Origin: Mansonella perstans
Lineage: Eukaryota; Nematoda; Chromadorea; Rhabditida; Onchocercidae
Assembly (NCBI GenBank): GCA_037074765.1
Contig: JBAMDO010000181.1
Coordinates: forward strand, 1-64,000
Reading direction: 5' to 3'
Length of the DNA stretch: 64,000 nucleotides
Shown here: piece after piece, positions 1-12,275 of the stretch
Position numbering within the stretch: position 1 is the first letter of the stretch
Layout: the number at the start of each line of letters is the position of its first letter
Notes under the pieces: generated by a model
Database searches by the model: none
Seen by the model: the letters and a program-made list of their open reading frames with translations, nothing else
What the model was told of the DNA's origin: nothing
Program-made: the position numbers and the translations under genes

Positions 1-1165
1 GTTGCTTAAAGGAGTTCTGATCATGAACTAAGAACAACAACCGACTAAGATGCAATGGAACTAGTAAGAATAACAAAAACATACGTGATTTTCAATAAAT
101 TTTTCTGCAATTATTTCGGAGATAGGTCTTTTCAATTTTATTTGTTGTTAATTTTTCACTCAATGCCTTAAATGGTCACATAAATTTTGACAATAAACAA
201 TACTGTACTCAAACTGAAAATCATCATTACTAATTTTGCTTAATGAATGTTAGAAGTAATTTCAGACAATCAATGATACAAAAACATAACGTGCAAACAA
301 TGAGATAAAGCATGTAATGTGTGTGTGTGTGTGTGTGAGAAAGTGCTTTAAAAAAAGAATTTGTAAGAACAATGAATGGAACAAAAAATGATTCAAGAAT
401 GGTTCAATTCATTTCTTCTAGTACAAACATTGTATCAATTGGGAAGCAAGTACCATTCATTCAAATAATTAGCCTTTATTGTTAAGTAATCGTAGTAAAT
501 AATCAACTAGCAAGCTAACTATACCAAAAAAAGCGTCAACCAAGTAAATATTGTATAGAATTTACCTAATTTTGTGCTCTTAAACAGCTTCGTTTTTCCT
601 GAATGGAATTCCTGAATGTTCTTTGTTTCGTAATCAAGTGTAACATCCTTTAGATCAAGTAAAGAGCGGGATGATTAGAGTAGACGTGGGATTTCATTTA
701 TTCAGGTTTATGTCATTAAATTCAGAGGAGGAGGAGGAGGAAGAGGAGGAAATGAGGGCGGTGAGTGGGCGTTTTATTGTTCAATTTAATTTTATATGAA
801 TTTAAATTGACATGAGAGAATATGATTTTTGTAAAGAAAGCAATCAGTGCTATGTTTGTAATGTAATGATGATAGATTAGATAGATGTGATGGATGTATT
901 AATATTTATTAGTGAAAGTTAGCATTTAACTGCACAGCTGTAAGTAATTAACATTTTTCTGTTGCAATAATTGAGAAAAATTGATCGAATATGAATTACT
1001 GCTGCAGCTTTATCTTTTGTTGTTTATATCACAATAAGATAAGGTTGTTGTTGTAATCTTTAATTTTATTTTTTTTTTTCTTGTTTCTTTTTCGATTCCT
1101 TTGATCTTTTTGTCTTGCAATGAAAAATTTGTTAAATAAATGCACTTTTGCAGCTGTAAAGTAGA
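1..1165. other. 5' flank of ubc-9, no gene seen
   Basis: AT-rich sequence without a convincing coding region. It holds a short GT-dinucleotide run near 318-337 and a purine-rich GGA/GGAA tract near 725-765. The latter could be promoter-proximal for ubc-9, but nothing in the sequence proves it. Confidence 0.5.
1145..1153 (+). promoter_or_regulatory. candidate trans-splice acceptor of ubc-9
   Basis: A cttttgcag acceptor lies 12 nt upstream of the ATG at 1166 with no credible upstream coding exon. In nematodes this arrangement usually marks spliced-leader addition. The leader itself cannot be seen in genomic DNA. Confidence 0.5.
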
Positions 1166-2846
1166 ATGTCTAGCGGTATTGCTGCAGGTCGTTTAGTGGA
1201 AGAACGAAAAGATTGGAGGAAAAATCATCCATTTGGATTTATTGCAAAACCTTCGTCTAATCCAGATGGCACACGGAATCTCTTCAACTGGGATTGTGCC
1301 ATTCCTGGCAAAAAAGGAACTGTATGGGAAGGCGGTTTGTACAAGGCAAATTTGATTTTCACTTCTGTTTAGAAAATGTAATTTAGTGGGATTTATACCC
1401 TAAATGCTCATTATTCGATCGGACTTATTACAACTGAATATCCTATTGTCTTTAGGTTATTTTAAATTTGATTAGGAAGTATTTTAGAACTTGCTGAAGT
1501 TCTATTCTAGAAGGCAGGATGTTAAATTCAATTCACTTTTCATACAAACTCCTCCCATTTGATTCTGAGACTTAAGCATTATTGCAGATTAGGATGCAGT
1601 TTAAGGATGATTATCCCACTACGCCACCAAAATGCAAATTCGATCCTCCTTTGTTTCATCCGAATGTGTATCCTTCAGGAACGGTTTGTTTATCGCTGTT
1701 GGACGAGACTAAGGTGCGTTTTTGAAGTTTTTCTTAACATATTTCTAGAATGCAGGTTAACTAGAGGTTCTCAGAAATGTTTTTGAACATTTGTTGATTT
1801 CTCACCCATAATATGAAGGGAGCTTTGTTACATGATTTTTTTGTGGTAGGTGAGGTTGCATATATTAGATTGGTATGGGAACAGTATATTTCATAGGATA
1901 AAAGAAAAATGATTTTCTATGCGTAGGAAGAACTGAGCGGTAAAGGTTCCACTTAAGCCTTTGTAAAATAAATACCCGGTGAAGGATTCCAGACGATGTT
2001 ATACACCTAAACACCGTCAGAGAGATGACAACAAAAATTATTATGTCTTGATTATTGGTGGTGTTGCTTTCAAACTACTATGCATTAGTTTACTTTAAAA
2101 AGTCATACAAGTTATACTGCAAATCTTCCAGATGAAAAGGGATATTAGATGATGGATTAATTTTCGCTGAGAAAAACCGAACAATCCAGCTTGTAATTCA
2201 TTTTTAAGATTTATTGTTGTCGCATGACTCGATTTTGTTAACAGATTCTCTAGCTGAAAGTCTGAATAAGGAAGGTTGATTTTTAATTGAGGAACTGAAA
2301 TAGTACGATTATTCTGTAATATTTATTTGCTCGATCATTCATCGTCATGATCTTTGCGACTTCGTGGACTTCGCGGTACCATAAATTTCCAATTATTTCA
2401 GGACTGGAAACCATCTATAAGTGTGCGACAACTTCTAATTGGTATTCAGGACCTTCTAGCAAATCCTAACATTGACGATCCTGCTCAAGCCGACGCTTAT
2501 CAAGTTTACCTTCACAATAGGTCAACAAAGTTTCGATTTCTGGTTGTCGTTGAACCGTAACTTTGGAAATTCATTAACTCTAGGAAGATATGCTCCAGTA
2601 ATTTTGTGTACGGCAGTTAGAGAGATTGAGAGGGAGAGTGGGAGTTTTGAGATTGCTATACTTTCTGGCTCATCAAGTGTAGTAAATGGTATTTTACGTG
2701 CTCCTTAGCTTATATTAAACTATTGATCATCTAATTTATGAAATTGGTTGCTTTATTGTTTTAGAGTAGAGTATGAAAAAAGAGTTCGACGTCAGGCACA
2801 ACAGTTTTCTGCTGAAATTGTCCAAAGGCAAATGTTAGAAAACTAA
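1166..2846 (+). CDS. ubc-9: SUMO-conjugating enzyme UBC9
   Basis: E2 enzyme that accepts SUMO from the E1 (SAE1/UBA2) as a thioester and passes it to lysines of target proteins, mainly nuclear. Exons: 1166-1345, 1588-1713, 2402-2520, 2765-2846, giving 167 aa plus stop, close to the usual 158-166. Conserved blocks are seen in order: IPGKKGT and WEGGL in exon 1, the [13 protein letters not shown] active-site block with catalytic Cys94 in exon 2, DPAQADAY in exon 3 and VEYEKRVR in exon 4. The start matches the family N terminus (MSxGIA) and follows a likely trans-splice acceptor. Intron 1 needs a GC donor (AAG|GCAAAT) to keep frame and the conserved join K/IRM; introns 2 and 3 are GT-AG. The neighbouring hedgehog-related gene is over 2 kb away, so an operon is unlikely. 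Confidence 0.95.
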
Positions 2847-3327
2847 AATAGGGAAAAACATGATCTTCTATATCAACACAATTCTATTCACGCGCAGGAT
2901 CGATCTCGATATTGGCTGAAGTAATGTAATTGGGCGTTGTTTTGCTTCACGGCAGCAGAAAAAAGGACTTTCCGGACTGTTTATGATATTTTGGACTGTT
3001 TTTGAACTTCTACACTACAAAATAATCTCATCACCCTGAGCAGATTTGAGTAGTATTTATGATATAGCAATTGCTGCTGTTAACAATATGACGAAAAATT
3101 CTTTTTATAGAATTTTTTTTCTGTAGAATTTATAGAATGAAAAGTTTGAACAGTAAAGATAAGTTTTCTATGTTCTTTGTTAGAGGTATGACATAAAAAA
3201 CCGATTTCATAATCCGTTAAAAAATAATTTTTTTGTCACTCTGTACTGAAACAGTCTAATATTCTGTGGTATCAAGGTTGATTGTTACGATTCATAATAT
3301 GTAATATGGGGCATTTGTTTCATTTTT

Positions 3328-3355
3328 AAATACCAAGCAGTGTGCTTGGGTATTT
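3328..3355 (+). repeat. short hairpin in ubc-9 3' region
   Basis: Arms aaataccaagca and tgcttgggtattt pair with a single-base bulge around a three-base loop. It lies about 480 nt past the ubc-9 stop and 170 nt before a candidate poly(A) signal. The function is unknown. Confidence 0.4.
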
Positions 3356-5052
3356 TATCTGAGCATAGCTCTCCACGGGATATATGTTCTGTATCAGTGA
3401 TATCAAAAAAAAAAAGCTGTCATAAGTTGTGATATTTTGCGAAGTTTTGACATCTTTTAGGCAATGTGTTTGTTCACCCTAAATTAATACTCATGCGGAC
3501 GCCATTGGTTTTGCTATTGCTGTGAATAAATTCCTTGTATCTACTTCATTTCGCATTTACTCTAATTAACAGTTTAGAATCATTAGTCTCATTCTGCAAG
3601 CACTTACGGCTACAAAAGGGTAAATGAATTGCAATTTTTAAACGTTTGTTTGAAGAGAATTATAAATTTGCAAGGAAACTGTCATTTAAAACGCATTTTC
3701 GAATCGTGAAGCGAACCTGACTATAAGACGTATTTCTGAGTACCAGCTGTTAATAGTTGGAGTGGTTTCACCTCTCTACTAATTGTTGGCGTATGGGATT
3801 ATTATAAAAGATCGAACTCAAGAAGAATTTAATTAAAATGGAAGTCTTGGCAGCCTAAAATCACTGTCAGACGTAGGATCACGTTTGCTTGTTTCTTTAC
3901 TATATCAGAATGATTAAACATCGTTGATAACAAACAGCATGGCAAATAATAAGGAAAACTGGCACTCAAAATGAAAAAAATCCAGTTGACGGAGAAATAC
4001 TTCAGAAGGTAATCTCGATCAAACTATCAGTATCTTCCACTAGCTTATGCGTGTAATCTTATGTCCCCTGAACGTTTACATACTGTTTGAATTAGTAAAG
4101 AAACAATGAGCAAACAGCATTGGTTCATATGTGGCTCGGAAGACAAAAGAAATGAATTAAGCTGTTTCTACAAGAATAATAATTGAAACTTCAAATTGAT
4201 TTGATTATTTATAGATGAAGGTTCAGCGATGACCAATTCGTAAAGAATTGGCAAATAATTATTTAAAGATTTAATGAGAAATAGTGTTCTGGATGTGATG
4301 TACACCATTGATCGCCCATGTTCTTGATGTTCAGATTCACAACCCTTGAAAGAAACTGTAAGAGGAAATTCACACAATTTATAAAAAAAAGAATGAAGGA
4401 GAATATGTAATGTGTGCGAGTGCTGCTTTTTTTTTGCCATAATGCTTCCAGATTCTACAATGACATCCATCTACCTGTTCACAATGATACAACTTGCTGA
4501 CGAATAAACTGCTACTGTATGGCAGTAAGATGCAGATGAAATATTTATTTGTATTGTTGGAAGATGTCGCTGGCCGATTAGCCACCAAAAATATGGGGTA
4601 ATCGGTGATCTGTAAAAAGATGAGGATCGCCCTCATTACGGTCCTTATAAAGTTGTCATTTGGATGCACCTCGTTTCTTTTACAGCCGACAGCTCGTTCT
4701 TCTTCATAGCACGTTTATTGCTGAGATTGGCTCCCTTCAATAAATATACTATCAGAATGGGAATCCAAATTCTTTTTGAAATATTTCGTAGAAAATTTGA
4801 TCAAACTTCTGGTCAGCCGTATCCTCCGTTCTACATTTTTTTTGCAACTGTAACTGTTCTTTCACTATCATGTTCTTCAATTCTTCAATTAAATTTTAAC
4901 TGAGTCATGTAAATCAACAACTTACAAATTAAAAGAAATACTTGAAGCACTAATTGCTTTTCTGACTGAATGGCTCTCTGCAAATCTGAAAATTTATCAT
5001 AATATTCGAAATATGCACCGCCAAGTTAGCAAATATTTATAGGGTTTTTCAA

Positions 5053-5062
5053 TTCTCTACAG
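5053..5062 (+). promoter_or_regulatory. candidate trans-splice acceptor of warthog-like gene
   Basis: The pyrimidine-rich attctctacag ends one base before the ATG at 5064, which begins a signal peptide. This suggests spliced-leader addition right at the start codon and supports the chosen start. Confidence 0.5.
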
Positions 5063-5063
5063 A

Positions 5064-8000
5064 ATGTTGCTCCTGGTGACGCTATTTATGGTGAAAGTAA
5101 CCAATGGTCAGCAACAATCCGCAGTTGATTCAACATGTGGCGAATACACAATTCCGTTCTCATTTCGAACTGATAAAACTGGAAATCCAAGTATTACAAT
5201 GCTTTCTCAGTTATTTGATGGAAATCATAAATAGCTAAATTCACTTGTTACATACATGACTGTAGATTTTTTTGCATAAGTTGGCAATCGAATATGCAAA
5301 TCTATGGAAGTTGATGCTCACTCCATATTGACCTTCGTTTTCCATCACCAACAATTCTAATTACTTTTGTTTTTTTACTTTGTAAATTTTATAAAATGTT
5401 AGAACTTTTGGCAATATTGTACTTATAAGATCTGATTCTGTGAGTCGATTTTGCTTTTTGGTAGAAATACTTTGAAGTAGTGAAATTTTTCACCGTGATA
5501 TTGTATGAAACTATATTTAAGCTCTATTATGTACTTTGCCGGTTTGTTCTGGCGAAAAGAGATTATATGAAATGAAACGTGATGATGTAATTTTCGAAAC
5601 CGGAACTGAAAGGAAGAGCTTGCTCGGTTCAAAGAGTCATGTTCATAAAGCGGTAAATTATTATTTTGTACTATAGCATCAAATGCAGACTTTTAGTAAA
5701 AGATAATTATTTCCAACTTGTCACCTTATAAGTTTTTCAAATTTTTTTTTCAGCGGTGTAACAAATATTACCAGAACATCAGCTGTGTCGGAGAAACACA
5801 GTGGACCGTTGGATTACTTCTTGAAGATGACGGAAACAGCGTAAAGTAAGAAATTTTGATCATTGTTTATCATACATTATAGTGAATTTTTATATTGCCA
5901 TTTTTCTTTTACAGAGCGAAGTGGAAATGCTGCAATTATGAGGGTTTGCGACACGCTAGAGCAATAAAGACAGTGATTGTTAAACCTGATGAGAGCTATA
6001 CGGGTGGAGAAGTAAATCAAAATGGCCGCAGAGTGGCTTTTGACCTAATCAAGGAAGTACATCTTTTATTCGATGAACAATATGGGTTAAGCTTTTTTCC
6101 AATAATGTCATCTTTGATTATATTTATCAATAAATTGTTTCTGTTAACTACTAAATGACTAATATTGGGCGCACAATCTAAAAATTCCGCACTATCAATT
6201 GTTTTTAAAGCAATCTAATTATAGCTTTTAATAACTACTCAATTAGTTTAAGGTAAGCATTTTCACGACTAACATACTCTTTCGATCAGTAATTTCAAAT
6301 GGTGAAATGATTTATCTTTAAAATAAGATCTTTCATATTTGTATGCTATCCAATCTAAAAATGTTATTTAACTTTTACATATATATATTTAGGCTTCGTT
6401 ACGAGCTGAAAATAATGCGCTTAGCATGTATTCCGAAAATAGATATCGAAAATAAATGTTCGTTTGCATTTCCTTTATTTGTATCTTTTTTGCTTCCAGT
6501 TAGCTAAAGCCACTGTGATTCTTAACGATTGCTGTACTTCTGTTTTATTCAGTACCCCGTGTAATATGACAGCTTTCATTTTTTTCATAAAGGATTTCAA
6601 AACCCTCGAAACAATCAGCACATTCATAGAAAACAAGCCTTTTTTTTTGGCTATTTTTTCTACTTTTTTCCACGCTAATATGAAGAAACGTCAATAAGAC
6701 TTGCTCATAGCCCGCTTAATTTCAATTTATAGCTCGCTTTGGATAAAAAATTTTTTTGGATAAGTATAGTAGCATAGATACTTACAGAGAACAGACTGAG
6801 GAAACGGCGAAACGCTTTTTAAGCCATGATTTCATCTGGTCTATTTCCCGAAATCGAATTTGAGAAATTTTTGATGTCTGTAACATTTTGCCTTAAGTTC
6901 GTCTTAGCATCCTTTTCAATTATTTTATGCTAAATTTTAAATGAAATAATAGCAGTGTTTACAGTATTAACTGATAAGAACAGTGAGTCGAAATCTCCAA
7001 CAACAGATATTTCAACTGAATACGACACCGAAGATTATGTTTTTACAAATCAGCATCATACAAAATACTCGAAGCCAAAAAGGTACTTATCCCAGTTCAT
7101 GTTATTCATTTGTTTTTTCATCCACTTCCAAATTTGGTTAATGGGGTCACATTCTACATCTTTAATTTTTTTCAAATGCAGAAATATTCTGAGAACAAAA
7201 GTGTGAAATGTATCTAATTTTTTAAAACTTAGCATTCTCTTATTATGTCTTCTCTTCCTGTCCATCGTTGCTTGATTTTGTTTAAATAAAATTTCAACAG
7301 GCGATCAACAATTCTGCAAGATGAAAATCTCTATGATTCATTCGCGCCCAGACATCGAATGGCCCATCGCAGGATGCTTTCGCTTCGTAGAAAACCTTTT
7401 TATAGACCTATTACTGAAGACTACGACTATTACGATTACGATCCTGTGATTGTTAGACGTCCATCTGTGCATCGCAGGTATCAATCTTATAAATGCCTTC
7501 AGTCACAAGCCCTAAGGAAACTATCACATTTATATTGTAAAGGTTAAGGTGCATAAAGATGCTAGACAGATCTGAAACAGGTATGAGAGTATGACTGTCT
7601 CCAAAGAAAAATATATTTTAGGAGAATTGCGGATGGATTGTGGCCGATTAACTCGGGCATAGTGGGACGTGGTCGCCCTTTTATAGCCGTTACAGGTGTA
7701 TCTCCAAATCTTTATGAATCCACACCATCGGTAATTCAAATTTTCATACAAATGATTTGGAGAAATAAATGAAAACTTTATTTTATTCTACCTGAATTTT
7801 CTTTGTGCTTATATATTTATTTAGAATGCGATTGAGAGTGACTATCACCAATTTGTCGACAGTGATAGCACAGCGACTCCTAGCAATCAACTGTCAGCTA
7901 CTGTAGGTGCTCTTATGAATGATTATAATATGTTAACAATCAACCAATTCAAATTGAAGTACAGGTTCTCTTCATCATTGAACGTCTGTAAATCTGAAGT

Positions 8001-9380
8001 GCATTCAAGGTACTGCTTAAAATCAAACTTATTTTTCTCCAAATAACTGATACGTAATTTTGCCACTTTTTTTTCCACTTTGTCAGAATTTGAGATATTT
8101 GCAAGATTCTTTTTACAGCCGATGACAGGACATTCATTCCCAACGTTTTCTAATTTACATTATCTGCCTCAAACAGCTGTAATACCGCCAGAGCAAAAAA
8201 CTATACCGGCTGCACAGCAAGGTGTACCTACATATGTTAGCGGTCATATACCGGTAAGCTATCGTGAAAAATTGAAATAACACAAAAATCTTTTCTTAAC
8301 AAAAAAAAAAAAAAAAAAAAAAAAAAAACAAGCAAGTGAAAAGTATGACATGTTGAAAATTATGAAGTTTATGCAGATATTTGCAGTACCATACTGGCTA
8401 CTTTGAAACACTGCAATGCTTTAGCGGAGATACAACCGTGCAGACGCCCGACCAGATAAAACGAATTGATGAATTACAAGTTGGAGACCAAGTTTTATCC
8501 ATAGAAGAATCACTGGTAAGTCAGTAAATTTCATTGCGACTTCATTTCATTTTGATAGTATTTCCATCAAAACAAATTATTAAGAATACAAGCGAATTTC
8601 ATGTGAAAAAACTACAAATCACTATTATTTGATCTAGGTTTCTTACTCACCAATAGTGATGTTTTTACATCGATCCGAGAATGAATCTGCAGTATTCAAT
8701 AAGATTATTCTGGTTGGTCCTTTTTCATATTATTATTATTATTGTTTCCATACTTTCTTTTGTCTTTTTACGTTAACCAGCAAAAAAGTTAAGTGAATGT
8801 TGAACTTTTTGGTAAACACTCACACTTTTGTAGAGTTTCAGGAAAACGGTGAAGTAATAAAGTTAACTGATTATCATTTGTTATATGTTACGGATTGTAC
8901 GGTAGGAGAAAATCTACGTTTGGCATTTGCGAAGGATGTTCGCCTAGGACAGTGCCTGCATGTATTCAGGAAACAATTAAATGATTTGGTGCCTGTTCAA
9001 GTATCGAACATCCAACGTGTTTGTTTTATCTTATCGCTGATCTACCCATATTCTTTATTGGAGAACAACAAAAACTATGGAAGTAAAACATATATATCTG
9101 TCTATAATAGAAATGATCATAGAACAAAACGCGTGAATTTCAGTTAATGGGCAGAGGATTTTATGCCCCTCTTACGGCAAATGGAGATATTATCGTAAAT
9201 TCAATATTATCATCATGTCATAGCAATATAGCGGTACAAACCTTGCAGCAGTCGATATTCAGCCTCCTACGAAAGTTCCAATATCTGATGTTTACTGATC
9301 AAAACACAGATGGCTTACTGCCAGGCATTCAATTTCTTACGCAAATTTCAGACCTCTTTTTGCCACACAGCATTGCTTAG
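5064..9380 (+). CDS. warthog-like hedgehog-related protein with Hint/Hog domain
   Basis: Secreted hedgehog-related protein of the nematode warthog type. Fourteen exons in consistent phase: 5064-5190, 5522-5652, 5754-5845, 5915-6085, 6393-6457, 6956-7082, 7301-7477, 7622-7730, 7825-7902, 8119-8253, 8387-8515, 8638-8712, 8842-9018, 9144-9380 (about 609 aa). A hydrophobic signal peptide (residues 1-15) is followed by a Cys-rich N-terminal domain of about 190 residues (CGEYTIPFSF, CTLPVC, NKYYQNISC, KCCNYEG, FDLIKEV, RLACIP), then a basic and Tyr-rich linker. The Hint domain starts at Cys415 (QCFSGDTTVQTP), keeps the TxxH motif (T481, H484) and ends with GFYAPLTANGD and SCHSNIA. Both catalytic features are intact, so self-cleavage is expected from family knowledge. 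Exon 5-6 and 9-10 junctions are least certain. Which warthog paralogue it is cannot be told by eye. Confidence 0.9.
8304..8328 (+). repeat. poly(A) tract in warthog intron 10
   Basis: An uninterrupted run of about 25 A residues lies just downstream of the exon 10 donor. It is simple sequence with no target-site duplication noticed. Confidence 0.7.
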
Positions 9381-9420
9381 TGGCGCACAGGTCTTCCACG
9401 CTACATTTTTATGTGAAATC

Positions 9421-9426
9421 AATAAA
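9421..9426 (+). terminator. poly(A) signal of warthog-like gene
   Basis: AATAAA begins 40 nt after the TAG stop at 9378-9380. This is a typical short nematode 3' UTR and supports the gene end. Confidence 0.6.
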
Positions 9427-12204
9427 CTTGTTTGAATGGCAGTCTCATTTTCATGATAAGTACTGTTAAGTACTGTTTCTGTTATCAGAGTCCTAATACT
9501 AAAAAAACACAATAGGAATATAATGAAAATTAATCAATTATCTAGAGAAGATAAATCAGATAACTATTTTACAGTCAGGCATCGGCAAAAAGAAACTTGA
9601 TCAAGAGGTCTTGTAGAGTATGAATAATATTCGTAGGCCATCTGGTATCTTAAAGTGATGATGCTTCTTATAATATCAGGAAAGGGCCCAAAAAATATTA
9701 TTAGGAATAAATGCTCAAGTACTATTGCTACGAAAATCCTTGTATCAAATAAGCAAGCAAAATATTGAACATTTTCTGTTTCTGTTTCGGATTTCAACTT
9801 CATACATTTTATGGTTCTGAGGAAACTGCCATTCCATTTGAATCGATATCAAATCCAAGATTTCGGAACCAAAACATGAGTCATTGAGAAAAATTTAAAG
9901 TTCGAATTAAAAAGAAAAATCACAGGAACTGAGTGCGAAATTTATCTGAGGAGGAGCGAATCATTTAACAGATTATAACGATTGCGTTTTTAATTTAAAC
10001 AACTATCATTTGAATGTTGAAGGGTTTACATCGTCTTGCTTTCGATTTCTAGCGAGTTCTTGCTATGAAAAAAAGTAACTGACGAGAAAGCATGGAATGA
10101 TCAAGTTGCAAGTGACAAAAAGTATTTTCCGATACAAATCAAAATGGATAAGAACTTTTTTTTTTTTTCACATATTTCTTCGGCTACTACAACTTGTGTA
10201 AAGGAGAACATTGAGCTGATGAGGCAATAACAGAACCCATTTTGCAAATCTAACAATGTTCGTTGGTCTTTTTTTTTTGAATTTTGAAGAAATTTTCTGT
10301 GGAGAAAATCTGCTCACTTCCATTAATGTTAGATTTTCTTTGCATTTTATTTTATTCTTACTGTAAGAAGGATGAACTTAGTGATTCAGGAAGAACGCTA
10401 ATTTATGAATTTTAACAAATTTAAATAAACTTCTCTCAAGAGGTGCTTTCATATAAGCTGCAGAAGATATATCACTAATATTATATCGATAACTATTTCT
10501 ATGATTCAATGCCATAATGTACAATGATAATGGAATAATTACTGTGAAAAAATTGAGATCCATTCCTATCTTCATTGTTTCAATATCTATTTATCTATCT
10601 CATTCATTACTTGATCTGTAAAAAGACAGTAACAGCAAGAGAATTAAGGCCTATAAAAACAGTTTTTTGTGAATGGCGTGAACCTTGTGGATGCTGTTTC
10701 AAATCAATGTAACAATCGGTGCAAGACCAATCGGCAAATTTTATCTCGCAATGCTGTGAGTCACTTCGATTCGAAAACAACTGATCGCTGGGGATATGGA
10801 ACGTTGTGATAGCATCATATTTCGGTAGACCTCAAGTAAATTTTAAATCGCTCCATTGCTGAAATCATATATAAAATTGCATTTTTCAAAAAGAGAACAA
10901 CAAACTGTCTTTTTCCCAATAAATATAATATTTGAGACGAATTGCATAGTGAAAAGAATTACCATTTCAAGCGCAAGTTCGTTGTCAGAATTTGATTATC
11001 TTCATCGTGGAAAAAACCAGCAAAGAATGGAAAAATCAAGATTGCAGTAGTAAAACTGACTGCTCTCAGTTAACTTACCACGTTGATGATTCTGGTTAAT
11101 AATGCACCTAAAAGCATCGTTACTATTTTTTACTGGTCACGCAATTTCACTGTAATCATACTAAAGATTCTATTAAAACTGGCTTTTAATTCCACGAAGC
11201 TTCATTTAGCCATCAAACCTAGTTTACTGATGAATAAACAAGACAAAAGCATAGTTCAATTTTGATCAGAGAACTGGAAAAAAAAGACAAGAAGTGGAAG
11301 GAAAAATCTAAAAATACTGCAATATTTTCTCGAAAACGAACCCCTTAAAAACCATTTAGGACAATGTGAATTCGAATTCCACCATTCTACGGTTGTATAA
11401 TCGGATATTAATAGGTTTTTTATACCTCGTGTATTTTCAGCTACTTAAAATACCTCTACGTTATTTCTCACAACATCTTGGAAAGAAATGCTTCATACGT
11501 CGAGACATTTCTGGCTATCACAAAATTTTTACACTCTGCACTTATAAGTCTTCACTCATAAATCCTTAAAATCATTGATTTTAATATTAATACGATGAAC
11601 TATGAAGATGCAACCTTATAATAGCCCACGAACTGTTCTGTTAAAACATTCAAATTCAAGAACGGAGAACAATTTTTGAATAATTCAATTAAGAGTTCCT
11701 TCAATTAGTGAATAGGCCTTCACATTTCAGATGAAGGATTTATTTGGAAATCATTTAATAGGCTGAATAAACGGCAAGTACATCTTAGACATTTTTATCG
11801 ACTATCACTGGAGTAAAGCATTTTGTGCATGGAAAACGCTTTCTTTTCGTTGGATTTTCGCTCCTTAACAATCATATACACAGACCTAACCATAGCCTAA
11901 TCCAATCTTCATTGATTTCTCATCTCTTCAGTTCTTTCTGTCATTCAAACACCATTACAGATATTTCAGTAACAGATTTACGTGTTGAATTAAGATATTT
12001 TTTGATCCCTATCTGAATATTAACTTAAGAGTTATTTTTCTGCTGAATATCTATATATGCGTCCCACCTGCTTCAGAAACCGTATTCATTTGAGTGTAGA
12101 AGAAGTGCCAGCAATATCCTGGTGATATGTTTGTTAATATTCAGTATTAGTTAATATTCGTGTAATGCCATATAATGTGATGAGTCCATCAGGAACGTTA
12201 TATA
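9427..12204. other. intergenic between two convergent genes, no gene seen
   Basis: AT-rich sequence between the warthog-like gene (+) and the lectin gene (-). Open frames of 60-80 codons occur on both strands, but none has an adjoining exon in phase, a family motif or a signal peptide. There is a T tract near 10159 and another near 10269. Confidence 0.4.
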
Positions 12205-12210
12205 TTTATT
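12205..12210 (-). terminator. poly(A) signal of lectin gene
   Basis: On the minus strand AATAAA lies 66 nt after the stop codon at 12276-12278. Confidence 0.5.
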
Positions 12211-12275
12211 GTTATAAATTTAGTAAAACACATCTTTATATATATGTTTCAAATATAGATATTTAGAATAAATAA

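Larger units (their letters stand above)
2847..5063. other. ubc-9 3' region and intergenic sequence
   Basis: Contains the ubc-9 3' UTR, a possible AATAAA signal at 3525-3530, and a small hairpin at 3328-3355. Several 60-100 codon open frames on both strands lack family similarity or splice support and were not called. Confidence 0.4.
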
